Part shown: piece after piece, positions 44,635-56,456 of the stretch
How positions within the stretch are numbered: position 1 is the first letter of the stretch
Layout: the number at the start of each line of letters is the position of its first letter
Source: Deltaproteobacteria bacterium Ga0077550
GTDB lineage: Bacteria > Myxococcota_A > Polyangia > Nannocystales > Nannocystaceae
Reading direction: 5' to 3'
Length of the DNA stretch: 64,000 bases
Assembly: GCA_001464385.1 (NCBI GenBank)
Contig: LNFB01000316.1
Location: forward strand, 1 to 64,000
Program-made: the position numbers and the translations under genes
Notes under the pieces: model-generated
Seen by the model: the letters and a program-made list of their open reading frames with translations, nothing else
Told to the model about the DNA's origin: nothing
The model's database searches: none

Positions 44635-45363
44635 TCAGTCGTCGGCGGACAGCCGCGCGTGGCGATCGGCGACCTCCTCGGCGGACAGCGCCCGATCGAA
44701 GCCGCGGAGCTCGCGGATCTCGCAGCCGAGCCGCTCGGTCGCGCTCTCGCGACCACCGACCGTGATGACCTGCGCGCCGAACTCGAAGTCGAAGGCGTCG
44801 AGGGTGCCGGACGCCGATGCAGCGTCGACCGGCGCTTCGCCGTCGACCCAGAGCTGGGCGGCCATGCCGTCGTAGGTGCCGTGCACGGTGACCCACGCGT
44901 CGTCGTAGAGCTGATCGCGGTAGACGAACACGTGGGCGTCGCCAGCGACGAGCTCGAACTGCAGGCGTCGCGCGGCGGTGTTCACCACGAGGCCGACGCC
45001 GAAGTTGCCGGTCGCGGCCGTCTGCGGCACCCATACGATCGGCCGCGCGGTGAAGTCGTCGGTGGGGTCGGTGATGCGCACCCGCGCCTCGAGCGTGAGC
45101 GCGCCGAGGGTCGGGATCACCTCGGCGAGATCGGGCCCGCGCCCCAGGGCAGCCTGGCCGTCGAACGCCGCGGCGCCGTCGGCCGCGGCCGTCCCCTCGA
45201 GCGCCAGCGTGTAGCCGTGAGCGCTGCCGTCGGGGACGCTGGCGGGGTTGCCGGCGAACTCCCACTCGAACAGCAGGCCGTCGCGCGGATCGACGAAGTC
45301 CGGGTCGGGCTCGATCGGGCACGCGGCCAGGGTCGGAAGCAGCACCGCGACGATCGATCTCAC
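44635..45363 (-). CDS. LamG-domain lipoprotein
   Basis: A 242-residue protein with GTG start overlapping the FHA-LuxR gene's stop (GTGA). MRSIVAVLLPTLAAC is a short lipoprotein signal. The rest is one laminin-G/concanavalin-like sandwich: GLLFEWEFAGNPASVPDGSA, LGALTLEARVRITDPTDDFT, AWVTVHGTYDGMAAQLWVDG, then the closing EIRELRGFDRALSAEEVADR. Such domains bind glycans or act as adhesion modules. Translational coupling to the regulator suggests co-expression. Confidence 0.8.
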   Translation of the reverse strand: MRSIVAVLLPTLAACPIEPDPDFVDPRDGLLFEWEFAGNPASVPDGSAHGYTLALEGTAAADGAAAFDGQAALGRGPDLAEVIPTLGALTLEARVRITDPTDDFTARPIVWVPQTAATGNFGVGLVVNTAARRLQFELVAGDAHVFVYRDQLYDDAWVTVHGTYDGMAAQLWVDGEAPVDAASASGTLDAFDFEFGAQVITVGGRESATERLGCEIRELRGFDRALSAEEVADRHARLSADD

Positions 45364-45974
45364 GTCGATTCCCCCGCGCCGCCGAGCAACCCCGCGGCCG
45401 CGAGCTGGCTGACGAGCGCCGCACGCGAGGAGATGTCGAGCTTCGTGTACACGTGGTCGAGGTGGCTGGTCACCGTGCGCGGGCTGATCTGCAGCCGCTC
45501 GGCGATCGCGGCGTTCGTCAGCCCCTCGGCGACGAGCCGGGCGATGTCGAGCTGGCGATCCGTCAACCCCAGCGCCGCAGCACGCTCGCCGTCCGTCGAC
45601 ACGCGCACGGGCTCGGTGCGCGCATCGACGACGCGCAGCCGCACGGTCGGCCCGAGCTCGAGCACGTCGCCGAGCTGCAGGACCGCCAGGTCCACGCGGT
45701 TGCCGTTGACGAACACGCCGTTGGTCGAGCCGAGATCGAGCACGTTGAGCAGCCCGCCCGCCGCGCGCAGGATCTTCACGTGCTTGCGCGACATGCCGTC
45801 GTCGGCGATCCGGAGATCGGCATCCTCGCCGCGCCCGATGATCGTCTGCGGGGCGACCAGCACGTGGAGCGTACCCGCGCCGGGACCGGCGAGCACCGCC
45901 AACGCGGGCTCGAACTCGACCGCCGCGTGGCCGCGGTGCGGGCTCGGGCGGCGCTTGGTCTTGTCGTCGACCAT
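45360..45974 (-). CDS. FHA-LuxR hybrid regulator
   Basis: A 204-residue cytoplasmic protein. An FHA domain occupies about 25-115: IIGRGEDADLRIADDGMSRK (GR and SRKH phosphothreonine-binding residues) and LDLGSTNGVFVNGNRV (STNG loop). A LuxR-type helix-turn-helix follows at about 135-195: LTDRQLDIARLVAEGLTNAA, then IAERLQISPRTVTSHLDHVY. FHA domains read phosphothreonine, so this links Ser/Thr kinase signalling to transcription. Four such kinases are encoded in the window, the nearest ending about 1.7 kb away. No receiver domain is present. Confidence 0.88.
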   Translation of the reverse strand: MVDDKTKRRPSPHRGHAAVEFEPALAVLAGPGAGTLHVLVAPQTIIGRGEDADLRIADDGMSRKHVKILRAAGGLLNVLDLGSTNGVFVNGNRVDLAVLQLGDVLELGPTVRLRVVDARTEPVRVSTDGERAAALGLTDRQLDIARLVAEGLTNAAIAERLQISPRTVTSHLDHVYTKLDISSRAALVSQLAAAGLLGGAGEST

Positions 45975-46012
45975 CCCGGGGAGGGGATCGTAGCACCTCG
46001 GGGTGCGTCCGC

Positions 46013-46078
46013 GATCGTCCTGGCCGCGTGGGGCTACCCGGTCGGGGATGATCCGAGAGCGGCGGTGGCTGCACCGAT
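46013..46078 (+). pseudogene. Internally deleted remnant of the LytM gene 5' region
   Basis: Three blocks match the M23 gene at 47390 in the same order but are fused: 46013-46030 equals 47410-47427, 46028-46057 matches 47461-47490 with two mismatches, and 46056-46078 equals 47575-47597. The joints fall on short direct repeats (GTG, GAG). In the parental frame it reads IVLAAWGYPVGDDP, against IVLAA(...)WGYPVGDDP in the intact gene. It is non-functional as a hydrolase and lies just before the lipoprotein gene at 46119. Confidence 0.75.
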
Positions 46079-46118
46079 CCCCTTGCCTCCGTCCCCACCC
46101 CCGCCCTACCGTGAGCCC

Positions 46119-46799
46119 ATGTTGGCTTCGCGCGGCAGCGCATCGTGGCGGTCGCTCTCCCTCCTCCTCCTGTGCAGCTGCGCAGCCGCGTGCGCCTCCG
46201 AGAGCCCCAGCGCCGACGCGCTGCGGCAGTGCCTCGTCGACGATCCATCCGACCGCTCCACGATGTCGTGCGGCACGGCCGAGTCGTCGTACATCTCGGC
46301 CTACGAGCAGGAGGCGCTCTCCCAGTGCACCCATGTCCCGGGGCGCATCCATGTCTCCGACGAGGGCACGATCGTCGACGCTGCACAGTTGTCGGCGCTG
46401 CGCCGGGTCGGGTCGCTGACGTTCTTCCGCAACGAGGCGATGACCAGCGTCGACGGCCTCGAGCAGCTGTCCGTGGCCGACACCCTCGGCTTCAACAACC
46501 TGCGCGCCCTCGACGACCTCGGGGCGTTGTCCGGGCTGTGCGAGGTCACGGACGAGCTGTACGTCATCGGTCTGCCGGAGCTGACCTCGCTCGAGGGCCT
46601 GCACAACGTCGGCTCTGTGGGCAACCTCGTGCTCGTCGGCAACGCAGGCCTCCGCGACCTCGATGGCCTCCGCGGGCTGCAGCGCGTCGCGGGCGACGTG
46701 CAGATCGAGGGCAACACCGCGCTCCCTGCCGCGGAGATCGAAGCGTTCGTGGCGGCGCTCGAGGTCGGCGGCGAGATCACGATCGCCGACAACGGCTGA
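46119..46799 (+). CDS. Lipoprotein with leucine-rich (receptor-L-like) repeats
   Basis: A 226-residue protein. MLASRGSASWRSLSLLLLCS followed by CAAAC is a lipoprotein signal. The mature part has irregular leucine-rich turns: AQLSALRRVGSLTFFRNEAM, VDGLEQLSVADTLGFNNLRA, LTSLEGLHNVGSVGNLVLVG, and LDGLRGLQRVAGDVQIEGNT. This fits a receptor-L-domain-like solenoid found in many Nannocystaceae surface proteins, probably for protein-protein contact. The longer upstream open frame includes the LytM remnant, so the ATG at 46119 is preferred. Confidence 0.75.
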   Translation: MLASRGSASWRSLSLLLLCSCAAACASESPSADALRQCLVDDPSDRSTMSCGTAESSYISAYEQEALSQCTHVPGRIHVSDEGTIVDAAQLSALRRVGSLTFFRNEAMTSVDGLEQLSVADTLGFNNLRALDDLGALSGLCEVTDELYVIGLPELTSLEGLHNVGSVGNLVLVGNAGLRDLDGLRGLQRVAGDVQIEGNTALPAAEIEAFVAALEVGGEITIADNG

Positions 46800-46864
46800 G
46801 CGCAGGGCATCCGCACTGGGATGGTGCGCCGTAAGCAATGGCCGTGGCTGCCGTTGGACTGGCC

Positions 46865-47182
46865 ATGGGGTGGCGGGGGATGGGACATGCGTGGTGGCTG
46901 ATCGCGTTGGTGCTCGGGGCATGCGAGCTGGATGACACCGCGCTGGGGCGGACGACCCAGGGACGGGTCGATGGGCGGCCAGGGCGGCCGCCCGCGCGCG
47001 ATGGCGATGACGAGATCGTGGCGCCGTGCAGCGGTGAGCGGCCGCAGTACGGCTGCCCTGGCATGCCGTGCGCCCACGGCTGGTGCTTCACCGGGACCTG
47101 CGAAGGCGCCGAGCACGACGCCGACGGTCAGCTCGTCGATCCGGGGGTGTGCTGCGCCGACGACGAGTGCGACGCGCGGTGA
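46865..47182 (+). CDS. Small Cys-rich lipoprotein
   Basis: About 105 residues from 46865 (alternatives 46838 and 46880). MGWRGMGHAWWLIALVLGAC is a lipoprotein signal ending in LGAC. The mature part is short and has eight cysteines (APCSGERPQYGCPGMPCAHG, WCFTGTCEGAEHD, VCCADDECDAR) that could form a compact disulfide knot. No ribosome-binding site settles the start. The function is unknown. It is probably its own transcript or shared with the leucine-rich lipoprotein before it. Confidence 0.6.
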   Translation: MGWRGMGHAWWLIALVLGACELDDTALGRTTQGRVDGRPGRPPARDGDDEIVAPCSGERPQYGCPGMPCAHGWCFTGTCEGAEHDADGQLVDPGVCCADDECDAR

Positions 47183-47316
47183 TCGATCGGACCTCGTCGG
47201 GGGCGGCCGCGTCGTCTTCATCGACGAGGACCCGGGCAGCGACGGCCCCAATAGGCTGATCGTGTCGGGCGCGTGGGCCGAGCCCGAGATCCAGCCGTAG
47301 CGACCAGCCGCTCGCT

Positions 47317-47349
47317 GTCGCGGGTGAACGCTTCGCGTTCATCCGCAAC
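47317..47349 (+). repeat. Dispersed intergenic hairpin repeat, copy 2
   Basis: Matches 26671-26703 at 32 of 33 positions, with the same GAACGC-TTC-GCGTTC hairpin. It lies 40 nt before the LytM gene start. No coding role is seen in the 207-nt gap around it. Confidence 0.75.
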
Positions 47350-47389
47350 ACGGGTGGCACCGCCGGTCGACCTGCGGGACACTCGTGGC

Positions 47390-48904
47390 ATGCGGACCCT
47401 CGCGGTGACGATCGTCCTGGCCGCGTGCGCGACCCCATCGCTCGCGCACGCCGCGTGTCCGTGGGGCTACCCGGTCGGTGACGATCCGAGCAGCCCTGCG
47501 CCGCTCGCCGACAATCATCCGGTCGGCGGCATGAACCTGCCGCAGTACGGATCGCACCTCGGCGGGGATTTCTGGAGCGGCGGTGGCTGCACCGATCTCG
47601 GCACGACGGTGTACGCGGTGGCCGACGGCGAGATCGTCGAGATCGTCGATGCGCTCGGGAGCTACCTCGACGTGGTGGTCATCCGGCACGACGATCCGCA
47701 GCTCGGCGCGGTGTACTCGATGTACGGGCACATCGCGCGGGACGACGGGCTCGCCGAGGGCGATGCGGTCGCGTTCCGTCAGCCGATCGGGAGCATCGCA
47801 GACGTGCTGGCCTACTTCAGCCCGTGCCACCTGCACTTCGAGCTGCTGAACCAGACCGCGTACGACCAGGGGCCGTTCTGCAACGGGTGCGCGAACGCGG
47901 GCTACCACGTGTCGCCGGGCTACGATCAGCAGGCGGGCGTCAGCGAGGGCGTCGCACCGTCGGGCGATCCCTACATCGAGGTCGACGACGCGATCGCGGG
48001 CAACTGGTGGTTCCGCGTCGACGAGTTCCTCGCGGCGCGCGTCGACGCGCAGTGCGGCGAGTGTGGCGACGGCGTTTGCGGCGGCGGCGAGGACTTCGAC
48101 CACTGCGCGCAGGACTGTGAACCGTGCGCGTGGATCGGCCTGCAGGGCGCGACGCTCGAGGAGGACGGGCCGTGCTTCACCTACGGCGGCGATCCGCAGT
48201 ACTGGAACGTGCAGGCCGACGCCGGGCACGGCGGCGCGCTGCGATGGACGCACACCACCGACTCGGCGATGGTCGACAACTGGGGCGACTGGTCGTTCGC
48301 GTTCGAGCAGGCCGGGCCCTACCTCGTCGAGGTGTGGATCGACGACACGTACGGCCAGAGCACGATGGCCGCGTACGCGCTGCAGCACGACGGTGTCGGC
48401 GAGACGATCGCGCTCGATCAGGCGGCGGCGTCGGGGTGGGCCGAGCTCGGCACGTTCGACTTCGCAGCCGGCGGCGCACAGGGGCTGCACCTGGTCGACA
48501 ACACCGGCGAGCCCTTCGCGCAGATGATCCCCATCGCGTTCGATGCGGTGCGCGTGACGTGGGCGGGCGGCGTGCTCGACGACAGCGGATCGGCGGACTC
48601 GGGTGTCGCCGACGACGGCTCGATGGGCCCGGGCGGCGGCGAGGCGTCCGCGGGCGACGGCGTGCTCACGCAGGGCGACGACGGGGGCAGTGGAGCGGCC
48701 GGCTCGGGATCGGACGGGGGCCCCGCGCTGCCGCCCGGTCTGGGCCGCGGCGAGGGATCGGGCTGCGGGTGTCGCAGCGATCCGGGCGCGGGCGGTGCGT
48801 GGTGGTGGCTCGTGGTGCTCGCGTGGCGGCGTGGATCGTCGCGGCCGCGGTGCGGGCGCGTCGGGCCCCACGAATCCGCGGCGTCGCTGCGGCGTCCAAG
48901 GTAA
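47390..48904 (+). CDS. M23 (LytM-type) metallopeptidase with MYXO-CTERM-like tail
   Basis: A 504-residue secreted protein. MRTLAVTIVLAACATPSLAH followed by A is a signal peptide. The peptidase domain (about 45-160) has the zinc motif HLGGDFW (His56, Asp60) and HLHFE (about 147-151), with YSMYGHIARDDG between. It would cut peptide cross-links in peptidoglycan. A Cys-rich hinge (CGECGDGVCGGGEDFDHCAQ) and a golvesin-like beta domain (QYWNVQADAGHGGALRWTHT to about 395) follow. The end, after a Gly/Asp/Ser linker, is GCGCRSDPGAGGAWWWLVVL then AWRR, resembling a MYXO-CTERM anchor. A broken partial copy lies at 46013-46078. Confidence 0.85.
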   Translation: MRTLAVTIVLAACATPSLAHAACPWGYPVGDDPSSPAPLADNHPVGGMNLPQYGSHLGGDFWSGGGCTDLGTTVYAVADGEIVEIVDALGSYLDVVVIRHDDPQLGAVYSMYGHIARDDGLAEGDAVAFRQPIGSIADVLAYFSPCHLHFELLNQTAYDQGPFCNGCANAGYHVSPGYDQQAGVSEGVAPSGDPYIEVDDAIAGNWWFRVDEFLAARVDAQCGECGDGVCGGGEDFDHCAQDCEPCAWIGLQGATLEEDGPCFTYGGDPQYWNVQADAGHGGALRWTHTTDSAMVDNWGDWSFAFEQAGPYLVEVWIDDTYGQSTMAAYALQHDGVGETIALDQAAASGWAELGTFDFAAGGAQGLHLVDNTGEPFAQMIPIAFDAVRVTWAGGVLDDSGSADSGVADDGSMGPGGGEASAGDGVLTQGDDGGSGAAGSGSDGGPALPPGLGRGEGSGCGCRSDPGAGGAWWWLVVLAWRRGSSRPRCGRVGPHESAASLRRPR

Positions 48905-48922
48905 TCTCGACGGGACAACCGC

Positions 48923-50161
48923 ATGCGGCGCGCTGATTCGACCCCCGGCTCCTCGGGGTGGGCGTGGGGCTCGTCGGCGCCGCCGGCCCGCGTTCCGCCG
49001 CCGCATCGCCCGCAGGGTGGCGGTGGGATGGCGGGCGTCTGGCTCGCCGCGGGGCTGTTCCTCGCGGTGGTCGCCGGTGGGGTCGTGTTCGTCGTGCGCG
49101 CCGTGCAGAGCGACGACGATCCCGCGACCGAGGCGGCCGTCGACACCGCCGTCTCGGCGCCCGTCGGCGGCTCGGCGCTCGCGCCCGTCGCGAACGCGCC
49201 CGTGGTCGCGGAGCCGACGCCAGCAGCGGTCGAGCCCGGCAAGCCCGCGCCCGCGAGCGACCCAGCACGAACGCTGGACAGGATCACGTGGACGATCGCC
49301 ACGCCCTCGACGCTCGACGAGCTCGTGCAGGCGTGGTCGATCCAGCGCGACACGTTGGTCGCGCTGAACCCCTCGCTGCCGACGACCGAGCGCCTGGCCG
49401 CGGGCACCGCGGTCGTCGTGCACACGGGCTCGATCAACGGCAGCGAGTCGGTGGGTCCGCCGAACGACGGGCGCTTGATCGACGCCGTGCCGTTCCCCGA
49501 GGGACGAACGTGGTTGCTCGCGCCGGATCGCAGCCGAGCGTTCGGCACCGGCGAGACGATCGTCGCCGTCCTCGCGGCGTTGGACACCTACGCGGCGCAG
49601 TACCCCGACGCCGCGCCGATCCAGCTCGGCGAGTTGTCGGCGCGCCGCGGCGGACCGATCTACGGCCACCAATCGCACCAGGCCGGCCGCGACATCGACA
49701 TCCGCCTGGTGGTCGACATCGCGGGCAACCGCTTCGACGCCGAGCGCAACTGGTTCCTGGTCAAGACGCTGATCGATGGCGGACAGGTCGTCGCGATCTT
49801 CCTCAACCGCTCTCAGCAGGTCTGGCTGCGCGCCGCCGCCGAGGCCGACGTCGGCGCGCCCGAGGCCGATCGCTACTTCGCCTTCATCAAGCACGAGAGC
49901 GGCCACACGATCCACATCCACGTCCGCTTCCGCTGCCCCGACTCGGACTATCGCTGCGTCTCGTACTCGCTGGGGGAGATCGACGAAGAGATCGCCAAGG
50001 TGGTCAGCAAGCTGCCTGGCGGCGGTGGGGGCGTGCTGCCGCGCAAGAACGGCAAGCTGCCGACGCTCAAGCCGAAGAAGCCCGCGAAGCCCAGTCCCGC
50101 GAAGCCCAAGCCTGGCAAGCCGACGCCGAAGCTCCCGCGATCGCCGACCAAGGGGCGGTGA
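48923..50161 (+). CDS. mepA: MepA-type (M74) murein endopeptidase with LysM-like region
   Basis: A 412-residue protein with one transmembrane helix at about 36-60 (MAGVWLAAGLFLAVVAGGVV). A LysM-like stretch follows (TWTIATPSTLDELVQAWSIQ, RDTLVALNPSL). The catalytic domain has YGHQSHQAGRDIDIRL and KHESGHTIHIHVRFRCP, the HxxHxxGxDxD and HxH ligands of penicillin-insensitive endopeptidases. The C-terminus is a long Lys/Pro tail (PKPGKPTPKLPRSPTKGR) likely to bind anionic wall polymers. It follows the LytM gene by 18 nt, so two wall hydrolases are co-transcribed. Confidence 0.87.
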   Translation: MRRADSTPGSSGWAWGSSAPPARVPPPHRPQGGGGMAGVWLAAGLFLAVVAGGVVFVVRAVQSDDDPATEAAVDTAVSAPVGGSALAPVANAPVVAEPTPAAVEPGKPAPASDPARTLDRITWTIATPSTLDELVQAWSIQRDTLVALNPSLPTTERLAAGTAVVVHTGSINGSESVGPPNDGRLIDAVPFPEGRTWLLAPDRSRAFGTGETIVAVLAALDTYAAQYPDAAPIQLGELSARRGGPIYGHQSHQAGRDIDIRLVVDIAGNRFDAERNWFLVKTLIDGGQVVAIFLNRSQQVWLRAAAEADVGAPEADRYFAFIKHESGHTIHIHVRFRCPDSDYRCVSYSLGEIDEEIAKVVSKLPGGGGGVLPRKNGKLPTLKPKKPAKPSPAKPKPGKPTPKLPRSPTKGR

Positions 50162-50197
50162 CCCGAGCGAAGACCGGGCCGGTGACGCATCGATCGC

Positions 50198-50926
50198 TCA
50201 TGCGCCGCAGGTGCCACCCTCGAGCAGGTCGCAGTAGTGGGCAGAGAAGCTGCCCGCGATCGAGCCGTCGCCGAGGTCGATGACGAAGCTGCCCTCGACG
50301 AGCGGGACGGGTGCGTCGAGCGTGGTGATCGCGGTGACCTCGACGCTGCCGTAGGCGCTCATGTCGTCGTTCACGCGGAAGAACGCCTCCCAAGTGCCGG
50401 GCGCGAGCGCGCCGTCGGGGAGGATCAGGTCGATGCGGAGCAACGCCCCGGGCGGCGTGCCGAGCTCGACGAACGCCGACAGCGCGTCGGTGTCCGGCGC
50501 CACGGTCACATCGAACGAGACGGGACACTTGCCGCCGCCGGAGCGGGCGAACGTGGCGGCGCGCAGCGAGAGATCCACGAATGCACCGGTGCCGGTGATC
50601 TCGGCGTTGGGGCGCACGGGCAGCTCGCAGGTGTCCGGAGGCCCGCCCGGATCCACGGGGCCGGGCGGCCGCCCGGTATCCGGGCTCGGCGCGTCGAACT
50701 TCACCGGCGGTGGATCATCCGTCGTGACGTCGTCGTCGTCGCTGGATCCGCTCGAGGCCGGGCCGCTCGAGCCCGTCGTGCCCGTGCTCGCGACGTCGGT
50801 CGCACCGCTCGCATGGGAGCCCGCATCGCTCGTGCCCATGTCGGACGTCCCGACAGCGGGCCCGCAGGCGCACGAGAGCGCCACCGCACCCAACCACCCC
50901 GTGCTGCGACCCGACATCCACGTCAT
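50198..50926 (-). CDS. Lipoprotein with low-complexity linker
   Basis: A 242-residue protein. MTWMSGRSTGWLGAVALSCA followed by C gives a lipobox-like end. Residues of about 25-95 are Ser/Thr/Gly/Asp/Pro-rich. The globular part (about 100-242) is beta-rich: ITGTGAFVDLSLRAATFARS, ALLRIDLILPDGALAPGTWE, and a Cys-containing end FSAHYCDLLEGGTCGA. No family is recognised. It converges on the MepA-type gene with a 36-nt gap that shows no strong hairpin. Confidence 0.7.
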   Translation of the reverse strand: MTWMSGRSTGWLGAVALSCACGPAVGTSDMGTSDAGSHASGATDVASTGTTGSSGPASSGSSDDDDVTTDDPPPVKFDAPSPDTGRPPGPVDPGGPPDTCELPVRPNAEITGTGAFVDLSLRAATFARSGGGKCPVSFDVTVAPDTDALSAFVELGTPPGALLRIDLILPDGALAPGTWEAFFRVNDDMSAYGSVEVTAITTLDAPVPLVEGSFVIDLGDGSIAGSFSAHYCDLLEGGTCGA

Positions 50927-51054
50927 CTGAGCACGGGGACGCGCGTTCGTCGAACCCGGAGCTCTCGCTCCGCATCGCTCGCGCGCGGGCGCGTCGGCCG
51001 CCCCTGTACCGCCGTGCGTGGCGCCGCGTCCCGCCGTCGTCGTACGATGCGCGC

Positions 51055-54074
<3,020 letters not shown>

Positions 54075-54078
<4 letters not shown>

Positions 54079-55052
54079 ACCGCACGGACGCCGCGGGCAT
54101 CCTGGGAGGGCCGACGACGACGGCGTCTTCTTTCGGCGTGGTGTGGATGTTCGGCGCCATGTCGTTGTTCGCTGCCTGCAAGCCGAACACGGGTGCGACG
54201 GCGCCGGATGGCGAGGTTCGACGGCCCACCTTCGACGCGGCGGTCATGGACGGTTGGACCTGCCGCGTCTCCCACGACTCGACCCTGGGTCCCGAGGAGG
54301 GCGAGTTCCACGTCACCACCACGGTCGACTTCACCGTCGTCGCCGAGCAGACTGGGCTCGCGCTGCTGCTGCACGACGTAGAGCAGGTCTATGGTGTGAC
54401 GAGGAGCGCGCGGCGGATCTCGCTCGACGAGTCGCGGATCACCATCGTCAACGATGGCGAGGTGCAGTCGCAAGCGGCCTCGGAGCATCCCGACGTGCGC
54501 CGCGTGATCGAAGCGGTGACCGGCGCGCCGCGCCTCCGGCTCGAGATCGATGCCCGCGCGAAGATCGTGCGTCAGCGGGGCCGACTCGATCCGGTCGCGA
54601 AGGCGATGTTCACTGGGCTCGGCGACGTGGGCGCGGCGTGGATGTTCGGGTTTCCCGAGCTGCCGAGCGCGATCCAACCGGGGCGCACCTGGCAGGGGTT
54701 GCGATCGAGGGGAGGCAGTCCGCGAGTCGACGAGCGCCTCGACTATCGAGTGGAGCGGATCGAGGACGGTGTCGCCTTCATCTCGATCCACGCCGAATCG
54801 GACGATGACTTGCCCGCGGGATTGCGCGCCCGCCGAATCGTGGATGGCACCGCCCAGGTCCGCACGCGCGACGCCGCCTATCTCGGCTCGGACATCCTGA
54901 TTCGGACGGTGTTCAGGGACGCGGCGCCCGACGGGGAACGTCCGGACGCACGCATCGGACTACGGACGCTCTCGCGGTGTGAGCCGGGGGCCCGAGGCGT
55001 CAGCCCATCCGCGGCGAGAAATCCGCCGACATCTCCACCGGCGCGACCGTGA
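54075..55052 (+). CDS. Probable lipoprotein coupled to the kinase gene
   Basis: A 325-residue frame whose GTG overlaps the kinase stop. The hydrophobic stretch SSFGVVWMFGAMSLFAAC (about 18-35) ends in a lipobox-like Cys, so processing probably begins there. An internal start at the ATG near 54147 is also possible. The mature part is beta-rich with alternating charged strands: GEFHVTTTVDFTVVAEQTGL, RLRLEIDARAKIVRQRGRLD, VDERLDYRVERIEDGVAFIS. This could be a lipocalin-like or barrel-like ligand-binding fold. The last 53 nt overlap the convergent P450 gene. The link to the kinase suggests a sensory or output partner. Confidence 0.65.
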
Positions 55053-56409
55053 GCCCGCGGATGATCGCGCGCTTGGGCGCCGTATCCACTGCGCGCAGGC
55101 GCGCGCCGTGGAGCAGCGTGGCGAGGACGATGCGCATCTCGAAGCGGGCGAAGGCCATGCCGATGCAGGTGCGTCGGCCGCCGCCGAAGGGGAAGTAGCG
55201 ATCGGTCGACACCTTGTCGCCGTCGAGGAAGCGCTCGGGGCGGAACGCGTTCGGCTCGGACCAGAGGTCGGCCCGGCGATGGGTGACGTAGGTGCAGGGG
55301 AACAGGATCGTGCCCGCGGGTAGCGTCCAGTCGCCCAGCGGATAGTCGCGGGCGACGACGCGCGGCACCGCGGGCGCGATCGGGGTCATGCGCATCGATT
55401 CCTTGAGGCACGCCTCGAGGTAGGGCAGCTCGCCGCAGCGGCGGGGATCGACGCCGCCGTCGCCGAAGACGCGATGGAGCTCGTCGTGCAGCGCGGCCAT
55501 GACGTCGGGCCGCGGGAGGATGTGCGACAGGGTCCACGTGAGCGTGTTCGCGGTGGTCTCGTGGCCACCCACGAGCATCGTCACGAGCTCGTCGATCGCG
55601 TGATCGATCGCCATCGGTTCGCCGTCTTCGTCGCGCGCCTCGGCAAGCATCGCGAGGATGTCGGTGCGCTCGCCGATGCCGTGGGTGCGGCAGTGCTCGA
55701 GATCGGCGCGGAGGTACGCGAGCACCTCGGCCTTGGCCGCGCCGACGCGATTCCACGGCAGGCGCCGCGCGAGCGCCCCGGTGCGACCCTGCAGCGCGCG
55801 CTCGGCTGCGCGATCGAGCAGGTCGCGGACGCGGCCCCAGCCCATGACCATCCCCGCGAAGAACGTCGCCGGCACGAACGTGCCCTCGAGCCAGCGCACG
55901 ACGGGTCCCTCGATGCGCGCGCGCTGGGCCGGGTCGCGGACCCCGAACACGCAGCGCACGATGATCTCGAGGGTGATGTCCTGCAGGAAGCGGTGCAGAT
56001 CGACGCGCGCGCCCGGCCGCAGCGTGGCGATCGCAGCCCGCGTCACCTCGTGCATCGTCGCTGCGTACCCATCGAGCCGCGCGCCGTGCAGCGGCGGGGT
56101 CAGCAGCGCGCGGTCGCGGCGGTGCGGCTCGCCGTCGAGGAACAGCAGCGTGTGCTTGCCGAGGTTGACCGGGATCCCCTCGGGGCTCGCCAGGATCTCG
56201 TCCTGCTTCATCGCGAAGATCTGCCGGATCAGCGCCGGCTCGCACACCACCACGCGCGGCGGATCGCCAGGCAGCCGCAGCGTGAACACCGGCCCGTGCG
56301 CCGCCGCGGCGCGTTCGAGGTAGCCGTACGGGTCGCGCCCGAAGCGGATCGCCTGCAGCAGCGGGGACTCGCTCGGGCCGGGCGGGAGCTCGGTTCGCAC
56401 GCCGGGCAC
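55000..56409 (-). CDS. Cytochrome P450
   Basis: A 469-residue P450. All key motifs are present: PPGP start (about residue 8), I-helix LVGGHETTANTLTW, ExxR in EACLKESMRM, the PERF segment (AFRPERFLDGD), and the haem loop FPFGGGRRTCIGMAFA with the axial Cys. No membrane anchor is present, so it is soluble. It would use a separate ferredoxin or reductase, and none is encoded in this window. The substrate cannot be predicted; the ETT-type I-helix and overall length resemble fatty-acid or terpenoid hydroxylases. The GTG at 56409 (or 56400) is the start. It is a stand-alone gene divergent from the zinc-ribbon protein. Confidence 0.93.
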   Translation of the reverse strand: MPGVRTELPPGPSESPLLQAIRFGRDPYGYLERAAAAHGPVFTLRLPGDPPRVVVCEPALIRQIFAMKQDEILASPEGIPVNLGKHTLLFLDGEPHRRDRALLTPPLHGARLDGYAATMHEVTRAAIATLRPGARVDLHRFLQDITLEIIVRCVFGVRDPAQRARIEGPVVRWLEGTFVPATFFAGMVMGWGRVRDLLDRAAERALQGRTGALARRLPWNRVGAAKAEVLAYLRADLEHCRTHGIGERTDILAMLAEARDEDGEPMAIDHAIDELVTMLVGGHETTANTLTWTLSHILPRPDVMAALHDELHRVFGDGGVDPRRCGELPYLEACLKESMRMTPIAPAVPRVVARDYPLGDWTLPAGTILFPCTYVTHRRADLWSEPNAFRPERFLDGDKVSTDRYFPFGGGRRTCIGMAFARFEMRIVLATLLHGARLRAVDTAPKRAIIRGLTVAPVEMSADFSPRMG

Positions 56410-56456
56410 GATACGCGCATTCCACCGCCGCGGCCGCGGTATGATCCCCTCCGCCG

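Noticed and set aside
41372-45424. A 1350-codon open frame on the minus strand
   Set aside because: It lies antisense to a clear Ser/Thr kinase and has low-complexity Arg/Gly/Ala composition.
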